From Knufia peltigerae (lineage: Eukaryota > Ascomycota > Eurotiomycetes > Chaetothyriales > Trichomeriaceae), in the NCBI GenBank assembly GCA_030247855.1, contig JAPDRN010000086.1:84267-148266 (forward strand): DNA of 64,000 nucleotides. Reading direction: 5' to 3'. A program made the translations under genes and the position numbers. Shown one piece after another: positions 21,871 to 32,270 of this stretch (positions are counted from its first letter, which is position 1; every line of letters starts with the position of its first letter). The notes beneath the pieces are model-generated. The model did no database searches, had not been told where the DNA came from, and saw only the letters and a list, made by a program, of their open reading frames with translations.

Positions 21871-22299
21871 ATGGCGTCTTTGGGTCGTTCCCTCCTCAGC
21901 CTCGTCGCCTTTTCGACCTCGGTGTCTTGTTACCTGGCCGACTGGAACGAGACTCACGTCAAGAACCCTCGGTGGCCACCCCACGCCCGTTTCCACAACG
22001 GCCAGACCATGTCGATGGGTTTGTGTTTGGGTGGGTTGACTGCCTACTACACCTGGAGGCGCTCGGCCCAAGCCTCCGGGTCGGGATGGGGAGGACTCGC
22101 GGCGGAGAGGGACTCGATCACCACGGCCGCCTTGTTGGGGTCTCTCTACTGGGTCACCGGCATGAGTGGTATCTTGTACCCCGGCACCAAATGGCAAGAT
22201 CCGGAGTTTGGGGAAGGGGCACCCCAAAAGGTCGTTTTCGGGATGCACGTCGTCTTGTGTTGGATAGGTTGGTGGTTGGAGATGAAGAGACTGTCATGA
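21871..22299 (+). CDS. Small four-helix membrane protein, DUF6640-like
   Basis: A single-exon protein of 142 residues. A hydrophobic N-terminus (GRSLLSLVAFSTSVSCYLAD) is followed by a conserved-looking loop, ADWNETHVKNPRWPPHARFHNGQ. Three more hydrophobic segments follow, around GLCLGGLTAYYTW, TAALLGSLYWVTGMSGILYP and VVFGMHVVLCWIGWWLEM. The DWNETHVxNPRWPPHxxFHNGQ pattern recalls the fungal family of unknown function DUF6640. No catalytic residues are known to me; paired His and Asn in the loop could bind a ligand. The GC-rich coding stretch stands out from the AT-rich flanks. Function unknown. Confidence 0.75.
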   Translation: MASLGRSLLSLVAFSTSVSCYLADWNETHVKNPRWPPHARFHNGQTMSMGLCLGGLTAYYTWRRSAQASGSGWGGLAAERDSITTAALLGSLYWVTGMSGILYPGTKWQDPEFGEGAPQKVVFGMHVVLCWIGWWLEMKRLS

Positions 22300-23199
22300 C
22301 TAAAGAGAGTAGCAACGTTCGCCCATTGATTGGTGCTTTGGTCGCGAGGAGGAAGCCCTTTGTATAAGGATCATGGATACGTTGTTTTGTTTGTATTGTG
22401 ATATCGTGCGACAAGTACCTGAAAGTGAACCTCGCTTGATTCTCGAACATTTTCTTCGGCGTGATATGAATCTCGGTGGTGTTCCCGAATAATGTTGATC
22501 TTGTTGAGGTTATATTGTTGACATCTTTGTATTGAACTCGATGGCGTCTCCCGGCACCAATGGTACGACTTGTGTTTGCGTCATTGTGGTTTGTAATATC
22601 TCAGTGATATCGGATTTGACATGTGCTGATATTGCTTGAATGAATGACTTTGACTCGTAAAGCCTTCAGTGTGATTCCCAAGGCTTATGAGGTGACCTCT
22701 GTTCCATCGATAACCAGTGTCATCAAATGATTTGATTGTATGATGTGGCTCATTTTGTGATGGAGAGTGTATTGATTCCATATGCTCATATATTTGACCG
22801 ACTGCGATTTTCTGCTCGGCAGGTGTTGACCGATTTTGACAGATTCTGGTTGGCAGTGACCGAAAAGAAGTCCTTGCTCGAAGCCGTGTTCCTAGGTATC
22901 GGAAAGAAGAAGGAAGAGTTCTTAGGATTTTAGGAAGCGGAGCGAGAGTGATAGAGTGTGACTCGAGAAGGGAGAAGAACGTTTCGTAGGATTCTTGGGT
23001 GGTCGGAGTCGGAGGAAGAGACAACTGCAACAAGCAGCGAAGAAGTCTTAGGAATCATAGGTGGTCGAGGTCGAAATAACAATAGTCGTTCCTGAGTCGC
23101 CGTTGGGGGAAGCTTTCAGGATTGAAATTGGTATGGCTGGTCAGGTCTGCCTGCCACTCCCGCGATTGTAAGAACTTGGCTTGACAACCCAGAGTGATT
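22300..23199. other. Intergenic region, AT-rich then GC-rich
   Basis: Nothing firm is seen. A minus-strand open frame at 22581-23033 begins with TTG and has no recognisable features. The minus-strand frame at 23055-23276 lies downstream of the structured transcript and could be its 3' part. Composition changes from AT-rich to GC-rich near 23150. Confidence 0.35.
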
Positions 23200-23960
23200 C
23201 CACAGGGCACCTGACGAGTCAGCCGGTGCAAACGCATCTCAGCCCCCGTGGAGTTCACGACAGGACGCTTATCCACGATTTAGGGATTCACTGAGATACG
23301 CCGCGAGAAGGCAGAGTCCGCAGCTGCGTTAGGCTCGGCGTAGGGCACGGGGCTTCCACCCCTTTGGCTTATAGCATACCGGGTGATGGTATGCTGAATG
23401 CCTGCCCTCCTTGACAGGACGCTCGAAACCCTCTGCAACCCGAACCTTCCTCTTGCTGAGGTCAAGTCTCCCTCGGGAGCAAGGGAAGATTCGTTGCGGA
23501 CCCCGCCGCTTTGGCTCGAGTGGCCTGGGGTCGACCCACGAGCAGTCACACTGCTCGGGGCATGGCTTGGCTGCACCCCATTGCCAACGCTCCATCTAAG
23601 AGGTTGGCCGCCATCGATAGACCTCGCCAGTTGGAGCTGGCTCAGGTCTGTCGAGCCAGTGCCCCAAAAGAGAGGCAAAGAAGTTGCAAGCCATGTTGGG
23701 GACGGGGAGAATGCTGTCTAGATGTTAGTCAGGGGACATTACTTTGGAAGTCAGGCTTACGCTGCAGGAAGGGTTGTGACAAGGAAGAGAGAGGGAGGAG
23801 ATGGAAGGCGGTGTTGAAAGTTGGGAGGTCGCTATCAGCATGTCAGAATAGGCACAAGTATCTTGTGTATGGTGACTTACTTGAGAGTATTGGAGGTTTC
23901 TTTTGCAAGAAACCAAGCGGAAGTGTTAGAATTGGGGTATGGAGAAAGAGAGAGAAGAGA
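23200..23960 (-). ncRNA. Unidentified spliced, hairpin-rich transcript (candidate ncRNA)
   Basis: On the minus strand two consensus introns are visible. The first is 23880-23832, GTAAGT to GATAG. The second is 23760-23714, GTAAGC to GACAG, with a perfect TGACTAACA branch site. A CT-rich start region lies at about 23960-23910. The third exon is GC-rich and carries many perfect stems. Plus-strand coordinates of stem arms: 23637-23643/23653-23659, 23539-23545/23551-23557, 23452-23457/23478-23483, 23373-23380/23388-23395, 23297-23303/23336-23342 and 23207-23211/23225-23229. A long spliced open frame exists but contains no Met. The strand is set by the introns. RNase P RNA was considered because GGAAGGTTCGGG (minus, 23450-23439) looks like its CR-I element, but no CR-V was found. 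An unusual coding gene is the alternative. Confidence 0.4.
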
Positions 23961-24518
23961 AACATTTTCGACTTCGGGGGGACATCACAGGTACTTATCG
24001 GATCTCACTGGAGACCCTCCGTCACATCGGCGGACGGCGGAGCAGCATGTTCGTTGTCTTGAGACAGAGAGTTCCTGGGCGAGAATTGATCAACGAGTCG
24101 GAATCATGTCTATTGTAGGAATGGGTCTGTGTGAGAGGGCGGCTCCAAATTTGTATAGGGTGCCATTGGACAGGATGGGCGATCCAAGGCAAAAAGGCTC
24201 ACTGTTCTCAAATGTGAAAAAAACATAGAGTCCATAACGGCAACATCGTGAGGCTGAGGGTCGGGAATGATATCCATACAACGAGGCTGAAACATCCAGT
24301 ATTGGCTGCGCTTGGCGGCGGAACTCCGGCATATCTCGCGAACCTGAAAATGAGAAAGGCGCAGAGTCCGAAATCCCCCGCCAATGCAAACATACTTTGT
24401 CTCATGTGGAATCACACTCCGCACAGAGTGGGCTGGGAGTTCAAGTCAGAGCAATGCAGGACGATCATCGGAAGGACAGAGTTTGTTGGGCAGGATTAAG
24501 AAGAAGAACACCTTGTCA
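23961..24518. other. Intergenic region
   Basis: About 560 bp. It would hold the promoter of the spliced minus-strand transcript and the 3' end of BNA6. Short overlapping minus-strand frames at 24090-24424 have no protein features. Confidence 0.4.
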
Positions 24519-25515
24519 TCAATGATCAATTTTCAGTGAGAAATCTACATGTGGTACACCTTGATGCACCGCACTGGTAGAGATGATGTCGATGTCTATA
24601 GGCTAGGATCAGTCATGCACATAGGGAGAAAGTAGGCGCAATCTTACCATTATTGATGTACTCTTTGACATTGGCCTCCGTTAACCCACCGCTGCTCTCC
24701 AACAGTACTTGCCTTTTGCCTTGCCACCGTTCTTTCAAGCTTCGTGCAGCTACTTTGAGACCCTCACCGTCAAAGTTATCCAGCATAACAACATCTGCAC
24801 CTGCTTCAATGGCCTCATCCGCGTCGTTCTCGGTCTGAACTTCCACCTCGATCTTGAGGGCGAAGCCACCAACTGCCCTTGCCGCTTTGACAGCATTGGT
24901 GATGCTGCCTTTGGCCCATATGTGATTGTCCTTTAGCATGATCATGCTGCTCAAGTCGTGTCTGTGCCCATCGATTCCTCCAACCAACATACCATACTTT
25001 TCGACCAGCCTGAATCCAGGTGTAGTCTTTCTCGTTCCCGCAAGAACTCCCTTGTAGCCTGCACCCCGTACTAGCTCGAGCATCTTTCGACTCTTTGACG
25101 CCACGCCACTGCACCTGGCTAGGGCGTTCAACGCAACTCTTTCCCCCAATAACAGTTTGCGAGTTGGGCCCTTAACTGTAGCAACCTTGATCTTGCCTCC
25201 TGATTTCGCAGGATCTAGGGATTCACCTTCAGCATGATGCCACTCCACCGTGCAATCTAGTTGGCGGAAGACCTCGTCGAAGAAAGGAACACCAGCAAGA
25301 ACTCCAGCGGATTTACAAAGCAGCTGGGCTGTTCGAGGGCTTGATCCAACCACAAAGCCACCATAGTCAAACGACGGCGTGTCTTCTGCAAGCCACTGGG
25401 TAATTTCGGTGGTGAAATGTGACGGGAGAAGGTCTGCAAGGGAGCCGTGGGAGAGACTGGCATCGGTCGGAAGAGGAAGCTCGGTAGGCAGAGGAGCGCT
25501 GTTTTTGGAGGACAT
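24519..25515 (-). CDS. BNA6: Nicotinate-nucleotide pyrophosphorylase (quinolinate phosphoribosyltransferase)
   Basis: Two exons, 25515-24648 and 24595-24519, give 314 residues; the intron is 24596-24647. The enzyme converts quinolinate and PRPP to nicotinate mononucleotide, CO2 and pyrophosphate in de novo NAD synthesis. Family motifs run in the expected order: LLLGERVALNALARCSGVAS, GTRKTTPGFRLVEKYGMLVGG, HRHDLSSMIMLKDNH, IEVEVQT, VVMLDNF and LESSGGL. The second exon completes the barrel with DIDIISTSAVHQGVPHVDFS, which proves the splice. Length is close to that of other eukaryotic QPRTases. The ATG at 25515 is the first in frame, since the open frame upstream begins with TTG. Identification is firm. 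Confidence 0.96.
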
Positions 25516-26827
25516 TGCTGCAGAGGTCGAATGTATGCTACAGAGAACAATGAATGAACCCAAGAGATTAAGCAGCAAGATTCAGAATCACAAAGTCTTC
25601 GACAATCGGGATTCTTTTCTTGGTCGTGTTGGCCACGGGCCGCGAACTCTTCCGCACTTATCGATAACGCCTGGAGTGTCGACCCCGTATTCGTATCCTC
25701 TCGGAAAAGGGAAAACTAAATAGTCCGGGGCTGAACATCAAGGTACCTACGATATCTCTATGTACAATGCACTCACGAGTCTGATGTAAGGATGACTGTC
25801 AACAAGGTCTAGACAAATGATTTCCAAGCAACCAGACGTGCTTCTACTAGCATTGAAGCGACCTGAAGAGCCAGAAAGCGGCATAGAAGTTCACAGAAAT
25901 AAAGACTCAGTACACCCTGCGCCGCTCATCAGCGTCACTCGTCACCGCAATTGAAAGTATCAAGTCCCTACTGCGATGCGGACAAAAGTTTTGAGGTGAT
26001 CTCACCAGATGCGGGCAACGGTTCAAACATCTGAATATGTATCTGCATTTAGGAAGAAAGAGTAAGTCATAAGTCGCATTGCGAATCCGCTTTCCAATTT
26101 GAAAAACCTCTGCTCCAGCGTTCGCTAAAAGTTGCTCATGGTCGAAAAGACCATACTCTGCAGAGGCCAGTCTGAGCATTATTTGCCACTCTGTATACAG
26201 GCAGAAGGCTTCAGAATTTGATCTCGTATTCATTAAAAGAGAGGACTTTTGTCAGAGTCCATCGCCATCGGTGCCATGCGACTATGCGTTGTATCTCTAA
26301 ATTGTCTCTCGTGATTCTCCAAGCTTTGGATCTCCTGGATCTCGGAAGCGATGCGAAGCTGCTTCAACCTGAGTCACTTCACTCAGAAACATGACAACCG
26401 CCCGCTGTGCCGATGACTTGAAGCCGCGGTCCATATGCGGCAATGTATCGGGATATTCACAGCAGAATACGAGCTTCGTACGACATATCGACATATCACT
26501 CCGTGCAAACTCCACAGACCTGGTTACCTAGCGATGCAGTACCTGTCAACGACATGGAAAGGTACTCAGCATGCGGAGTCACGTAGTACGAAGTGGTTTA
26601 TTATTGTACGAAGTCGGGATATTCTGCTGTACAATACCCCGATATGTTGCCCCATGGGCAACTCCATGCGTACTTGCATCACTCAGCGATCCTCTCCTTT
26701 ATATTTGACACAAGGCACAACACTGAGACCAGCAGAGGAACAAACATCACAGAACTGGGCTGCCTGGTCAGGATAAAGAGGATTAAACTCCTTTAACATT
26801 TTTCTTCCAAGAAACAACCGACTCAGC
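25516..26827. other. Intergenic region with an inverted repeat
   Basis: About 1.3 kb between divergent genes. It should hold both promoters. The only structure seen is the diverged inverted repeat at 26433-26656. Open frames of 70-110 codons here have no protein features. Confidence 0.45.
26433..26656. repeat. Diverged inverted repeat, arms of about 50 bp
   Basis: The left arm (about 26433-26483), read in reverse complement, aligns with the right arm (about 26606-26656). Shared blocks in order are GTACGAAG, TATTCTGCTGT, CCCGATA, TTGCC and CAT, with small gaps. The spacer is about 120 bp. It lies 170 bp upstream of the S15-type hydrolase. It could be a remnant of a non-autonomous transposon (MITE) or a promoter dyad. 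No target-site duplication was identified. Confidence 0.5.
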
Positions 26828-28552
26828 ATGACCGCCGTCAAGAACCTCATAGTCGAGCGTGATGTCTCCATTCCAATGGACGACGGTATCTCAATCAAAT
26901 GTGATATATTTCGACCTAACAACGATCAGCCAGCCCCAGTAATCATGACACTGGGTCCTTACGCCAAAGGCGCGCCCTACTCTGTCCAGTTTGCTCCCCA
27001 GTGGAAGTGGTTCATTGAAACCCATCCGGACATGCTACCGGGGTCGAGCAGAGAGTTTATCAACTGGGAGACCACCGACCCGGAGATGTGGGTTCCCTTG
27101 GGATATGTTTGTATCCGCGTGGATTCCCGTGGTGCTGGCCGAAGCCCTGGGCGTCTAGACATCTGGTCGCCTCGGGAAGTCAAAGACTACCATGATGCAA
27201 TTGAATGGGCGGCTGCGCAGCCCTGGAGCACCGGCAAAGTCGGCCTGAATGGAATCTCCTACTATGCCATCAACCAGTGGTTGGTTGCGTCTACCCAGCC
27301 ACCACATCTGACTTGCATCATACCCTGGGAAGGCGCCTCGAACTTTTACCGCGAGATCGCTCGTCACGGCGGGATCCATTCCAACGGTTTCGTGGAGACT
27401 TGGTACCCTCGACAGGTTGTCTCTGTACAGCATGGTAATCCAAACTCCATCCTCGACCCCTGGTTAAATGACCGAGTTAGTGGGCCGGACGTCTACGACG
27501 ATGAACAGCTGCGACAGAACCGAGCAGATCCAATCCAAGACGTCCTAACTCGCCCGCTCGAAGATGAGTGGTATCTTGCAAGAACTCCAGATTGGAGCAA
27601 AGTCACGGTTCCCTTCCTCAGTGCTGCAAGTCTAGGAGGCCATGGTCTTCATGCTCGTGGCAACTTTGAGGCTTTCACTTCGGCCGCATCGACTCAAAAG
27701 TGGCTGGAAACACACGTCGGCCGGCACGAGGAGTTGTTCTACTTGGAGTACGGAATGGCCCTCCAACAACGATTTCTGGATCACTTCTTGAAAGGTGCGG
27801 ATAATGGATGGGACAAGGAGGAGCCTGTGCTCCTGACGCTAAGAAGGCCATTCACCACTGATGTCGAGCAGCGCAAGGAAAAATCGTGGCCCTTGCCAGA
27901 CACAAAGTGGACCAAAGCCTACCTGGATGCAAGTTGCCAACAGCTCTCGTGGAAACCAATACCAAAGTCCTCCAACGCCACCTTTAAAGCCCTAGAAGGT
28001 AGCATTACCTTCTGCACTGAGCCACTCGACCGCGAAATGGAAGTCACTGGCCCCCTCGCTCTGAAATTGTATGTGTCATCGAGCACGACGGATGTCGATA
28101 TCTTCGTCACATTCCAAGCATTCTCACCCGACGGTCGCGAGGTTGACTTCCAAGGTACTGTCGACCCTCACACGCCACTTTCTCAAGGCTGGCTACGTGG
28201 CAGCCACCGCAAACTCGACCTCAAAAAGACACTACCCTATCGTCCGTATCACAGTCACGACGAGCTACAGCCCTTGACCCCCGGTGACATCTACGAACTC
28301 GATGTCGAGCTTTGGCCTGCGAGCGTGATCCTCCCAGCTGGGTTCCATTGGGCTCTTTGGATAAGTGGTCAAGACTTCCAACGACCACTCCCACCAGAGG
28401 CGCCTAACGAGGCGTGGATAGCGCGTGGTTCAGGTCCGTGGCTGCACAATAGTGAACAAGATCGACCAAAGAGCATTTTCGGGGGCACCACCACCCTGTA
28501 CACTGGAGGAGGCTTCGGGTCTTATCTCTATCTCCCAATCATAGAGAAGTGA
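26828..28552 (+). CDS. CocE/NonD-type alpha/beta hydrolase (X-Pro dipeptidyl-peptidase S15 family)
   Basis: A single-exon protein of 574 residues. The N-terminal catalytic half has the S15/CocE order: the strand VIMTLGPYAKG, the segment CIRVDSRGAGRSPG, and the nucleophile elbow LNGISYYAINQW (Ser about 144). The IIPWEGASNFYRE segment typical of the cap domain follows. The C-terminal third (GPLALKLYVSSSTTDVDIFVT, then LTPGDIYELDVELWP) is the jelly-roll, galactose-binding-like domain of this family. Members hydrolyse cocaine esters, acylated amino acids, glutaryl side chains or X-Pro peptides, so the substrate is not predictable. There is no signal peptide, so it is probably cytosolic. Identification to family is firm. 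Confidence 0.9.
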   Translation: MTAVKNLIVERDVSIPMDDGISIKCDIFRPNNDQPAPVIMTLGPYAKGAPYSVQFAPQWKWFIETHPDMLPGSSREFINWETTDPEMWVPLGYVCIRVDSRGAGRSPGRLDIWSPREVKDYHDAIEWAAAQPWSTGKVGLNGISYYAINQWLVASTQPPHLTCIIPWEGASNFYREIARHGGIHSNGFVETWYPRQVVSVQHGNPNSILDPWLNDRVSGPDVYDDEQLRQNRADPIQDVLTRPLEDEWYLARTPDWSKVTVPFLSAASLGGHGLHARGNFEAFTSAASTQKWLETHVGRHEELFYLEYGMALQQRFLDHFLKGADNGWDKEEPVLLTLRRPFTTDVEQRKEKSWPLPDTKWTKAYLDASCQQLSWKPIPKSSNATFKALEGSITFCTEPLDREMEVTGPLALKLYVSSSTTDVDIFVTFQAFSPDGREVDFQGTVDPHTPLSQGWLRGSHRKLDLKKTLPYRPYHSHDELQPLTPGDIYELDVELWPASVILPAGFHWALWISGQDFQRPLPPEAPNEAWIARGSGPWLHNSEQDRPKSIFGGTTTLYTGGGFGSYLYLPIIEK

Positions 28553-29506
28553 AAGACAGGGGCAAGGTCACGTCATGAGTACTCGAAAAATGATAGTCGA
28601 AGCAAGACTCTGGATGGCGTACGCCGTCCACCTGTTCCCAAAGTGGTTTAGTGTCAATAAACCCCCCTATCCAACACCATGTTCTGCAGCCTCGTCTCAC
28701 CATGGTTCAAAACCTCGTCCACGCGTTGCATATCCATTCAATCTACGCAATCTAGTATTCGTCGCTCATTGTACGCAAAGGATGCAGATCGAATGAATTT
28801 TGGTGGAACCAATTGTATCGCTTTTACTTACCCTTCCTAAACAAAGGAGCCTAGTCATTTTTCCGCAAACGGGTGTACAAGTTTCGAGATGGCACACGAA
28901 ACCAGTGGCTCACTTACATCAGAATTGACGCATTCTCGTAGATTCGAGATCTGACGGGCATAACAAATATCCACGTTCATGAAAATAGCGTAGAGTCTTC
29001 GTCTACGCCACTATGAACCCCAGGTGCAGCTATGTACGGCGAACTATTCAACCGCCCCACGCAACTCCATTCTGCCTCGTCGCTTTATTAAAAAAGTCCT
29101 TTCTCACCTCAGTGTTCTCAACGCAGATACCATGTTTTTCCAATGGCTGCGAATGTAGGCCTACTCAATCCATCAGGTGCCTTTGATGGCTAACATAAAA
29201 ATGTCAAGATTACCTGGTGAGCTATGGACCTATCTTCGGGCTCCATTCATCGTTATTGTCTCATGTCGTCTCACAAAGAACAATCGATTCTGATATTCAG
29301 CATAATGATGGACTTTATCTAACAATCTGCGTTTTGACGATGCAAACGGACAACAAAGATGGATGTATTCATCTGCTCTACTGTTTTCAACCTTTCCATC
29401 TAGGCGATTTGTATTTTTTTTTCTTCCTCCTGTAGATTATTCGACACAGTCAATTCATTACATACCTGATCTCATTTCACATTATCCTTCTCGACACTAC
29501 ATCACA
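28553..29506. other. Intergenic region
   Basis: About 950 bp between two plus-strand genes. An ATG at 29363 opens a 48-codon frame continuous with the kinase start at 29507, but its sequence looks like UTR. No other feature is recognised. Confidence 0.45.
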
Positions 29507-31508
29507 ATGCGCTGGCGCCGAATAGCTCAACCTGCTAATCAACTAGAAACACCCGACCTCAATGAGGCTGGATACCTTGTCCCGGAGACGGCGCGAACTC
29601 GACAGGAACGGCAACTGTACAGGCGAGACTGGTTGGCCGCAAGAATCAGAAGAGGAGCGTTTGGAAAGAAGAAGGAGGACAGGCAGTTCATGCTGAAATT
29701 CCTCTTGTTTGAGAGAGACAATGCCGACGACGAAGAATGGGGCCCAGTCCGAATGCTCGGGTCCGGGTCTTACGGACACGTTGGACTCTGGCAGAAACGC
29801 GACGGTACCAATAAAATTGTGGATGAACTGGCTCTCAAAGAGGATGACATGGATGAGATTTTACAATGGAGAGAGGTTGAGTACGCCGGCTTTGAACGCT
29901 TGCTGAAGGAAGTTGTGATTCAAAAGGACCTCAACTTCAAGGACGAGAGTGTGGCGCCACATGTGCGAGGCTACAAGTTCATGATAGACAAGCCCGATCG
30001 GTCCGTCGGGAGGTATCGTACGTACCTCGAGTACTGCGGCCACGGAACCCTGGCACGGCTGGTCCGCGCATATCGAGCGTGGGACACACATCTTCCCGAG
30101 GTCTTTATCTGGCACGTCTTCTACCGACTTGCCAGTTCGTGCGAGGCGCTGCGCGATACCCCACCACCGGACAGTCTGGCGTGGCCATGGCTCATGACCA
30201 TGGAGGACCGCAGCGATGGATACTGTATCCACATGGACATCAAACCGGCCAACATCCTTCTAGATTACGCCCCGGAAGATCCCCAGGAGCACGACTTTCC
30301 CCAGACCAAGTTGGGAGACTATGGGATTGCCACCTACACCAGCAGTAAGTAGATTCTCCATTCTCGGCAGTAATGGCAGTACCTCGAGAGCTTTGTTCTG
30401 CCAGAGTTGTCATTTATCGTCAGCATTCTAACATGATTCCATCACAGACGAGGACCCGTTCAACCCTTCCCAGTACTGGTGGCGACGAACAGATCAATAT
30501 GCACCTCCGGTAAAGACCACCATCCCTTTGACTCCTCTCCTTCCACACCCGCGACTGACACTATTTCGCAGGAACAACTTTCTTACGGAGTTCATTGGAA
30601 TATCCCTGCAACAGGGGGGTGGACGAGGATAGACGATGATAAAGGCCGTCGACTCAATTACAAACAAGCCAAGCTGATGCAAAAGAAAAAGCACAATGGT
30701 CCTGGTGACGACCACGATGTTCTTTTCGATCATGCACTTAATGTGAGCAGCGGCAGTACCAGCGTGGGTTTTTTTTACAGCATAGCATATTCTAACTAGC
30801 CCTTTTTGTTTGTCTCTGCAGATTTACGGCGTCGGTGCGACGATGCTCAATCTCCTCACCCTCCGTGGCCGAGAGGACATTCGTCACACGCGTGCTCGCA
30901 CCACCCAGGAGTTCAAGCGAAACGGCAACCACCAGCTCTCGGGAGTCAGGACCAAGAAGCCGGGCGTCTACAGCAGCCGCCTCCGTCGTCTGATCCATCG
31001 ATGTCTCGACCCCAATCCGGCCGCACGCCCGACGCAACTCGAACTGCTCGACGAAACACGGTTCGGTCTTCGTCTGGCCGAACGGAGACTGCGAAAGGCT
31101 CGGAGCGAAGCCCGAGCAACAGCAGCGGCGGCTACGCTTGCTCCCAACAACGCCGCCACCAACAACAACGCAGCAGCAGCAGCAGGGGCCGCCGACCAAA
31201 ATCACGACGAAGTGCCCGAGCACTCGGAAAAGGTATTTTTCCAGGGTCACGAAATCAACGACATGCCTCTGGGTGACGCCCACTTCCGCCCCAAAGCCTG
31301 GGAGATTACGTATCTGATGACCGGAGAGTTCGTCAACCCGGACGTTCGCCGCCTTCGACTCCCGATGGAAAAGTACGGACACTTCCCACCGAATTGGTTC
31401 GAGCCGGAGAATGACTGGAAAACACTCTACGACCGGTCGGACAGTGGAAGGAGATGGTTCAAAGATCCTCGGCCACAGCCGCAGCCCCAACCCCAACCCC
31501 AACAACAT

Positions 31509-31546
<38 letters not shown>

Positions 31547-31799
31547 ATCGCAACAGGGATTACACCCGATGCGACCGCTGTTACCTATTCCGGCTCACTT
31601 GTTGGCTCAACCTCCGCCTCAGATGAACCGCAGATATCCTGCGGGAGATCCTAGAAACTTGCAACAACAGCCACGCCAGACCCCGTTACAGACTCAGCTA
31701 CAACAACAACTGCCACAGCAACAGCAGCAACAACAGCAACCACGACGTCAAACACGATTACAGGCTCGGCTACAGCAGCAGCAGCAGCAGCAGCCCTAA
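29507..31799 (+). CDS. Protein-kinase-like protein with glutamine-rich tail
   Basis: Four exons, 29507-30344, 30448-30509, 30572-30742 and 30822-31799, give 682 residues. The kinase fold is recognisable: glycine loop GSGSYGHV at 85-92, probable ATP lysine in LALK (K111), catalytic loop HMDIKPAN at 242-249 and the metal-binding position in LGDYG (269-273). HMD replaces HRD and GDYG replaces DFG, as in divergent fungal kinases. The C-lobe ends with RLIHRCLDPNPAARPT. Beyond it lie an Ala/Asn-rich linker, an unrecognised conserved-looking block (EKYGHFPPNWFEPENDW), and a Pro/Gln then polyGln tail encoded by CAA/CAG repeats. Catalytic Asp and Lys are kept, so activity is plausible. I do not recognise the subfamily. 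Confidence 0.8.
31509..31545 (+). repeat. CAACAG microsatellite (polyglutamine)
   Basis: Tandem CAACAG units inside the last exon of the kinase-like gene encode uninterrupted glutamine. The interruption of CAG by CAA lowers hairpin strength, but the tract is a likely length polymorphism. It is preceded by a Pro-Gln dipeptide run. Confidence 0.85.
31773..31797 (+). repeat. CAG trinucleotide repeat at the C-terminus
   Basis: A pure CAG run encodes the final glutamines before a proline and the stop codon of the kinase-like gene. Confidence 0.85.
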
Positions 31800-32270
31800 A
31801 CACTCGGCGCTGGCGGTACACATGAAATTAGAGGGGGCCAACTCGGTTCTCTTCGTTTGAAAAATCATCTTCATATTTCATACTCTGTACAAACGTTCTT
31901 GCTGCGAATTTATTTGTCATTGTGAAGCCATCGTGATATAGACCATTCATCATCTAATCCACTCATAGGTCGTGACTCTTTGCAAGTACAAAAGACGATT
32001 TCGAAAAGTAAAAAGTAAAGAATACGCCGTTCGCTCATGCATCCGTTTCGTGGTAGACAGGGAAAAAAATGGCCAAGTCTTCTTTACACTCTTGTCCTTC
32101 CCGTAGTTCACACATCCCGGACTTAGTTCCTGTTCGCTATGCCGTGCCATGCTGATTCCAAGCCAAAGAAAAAACAAATAAATCATCACTCATGTCCGAG
32201 GTTTTTCAACCTGTTCACCCTGCAGATAGAGGGAGGGAGTCATGGACAAGGAAAAACAAAAGAAAGGTTC
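31800..32270. other. Convergent 3' region
   Basis: About 470 bp between the 3' ends of the kinase-like gene and RPC2. It is AT-rich and should hold both terminators. No gene is seen. Confidence 0.5.

Noticed and set aside
22581..23033. 150-codon minus-strand open frame
   Set aside because: Begins with TTG, has no Met near the start, no splice context and no recognisable domain.
23439..23450. RNase P RNA CR-I-like element
   Set aside because: GGAAGGTTCGGG fits CR-I, but no matching CR-V with an ACAGA core was found downstream, and spliced RNase P RNA would be unexpected. Kept only as a hypothesis.
30792..31553. 253-codon minus-strand open frame starting with a leucine run
   Set aside because: It is the antisense of the CAA/CAG repeats in the kinase-like gene.
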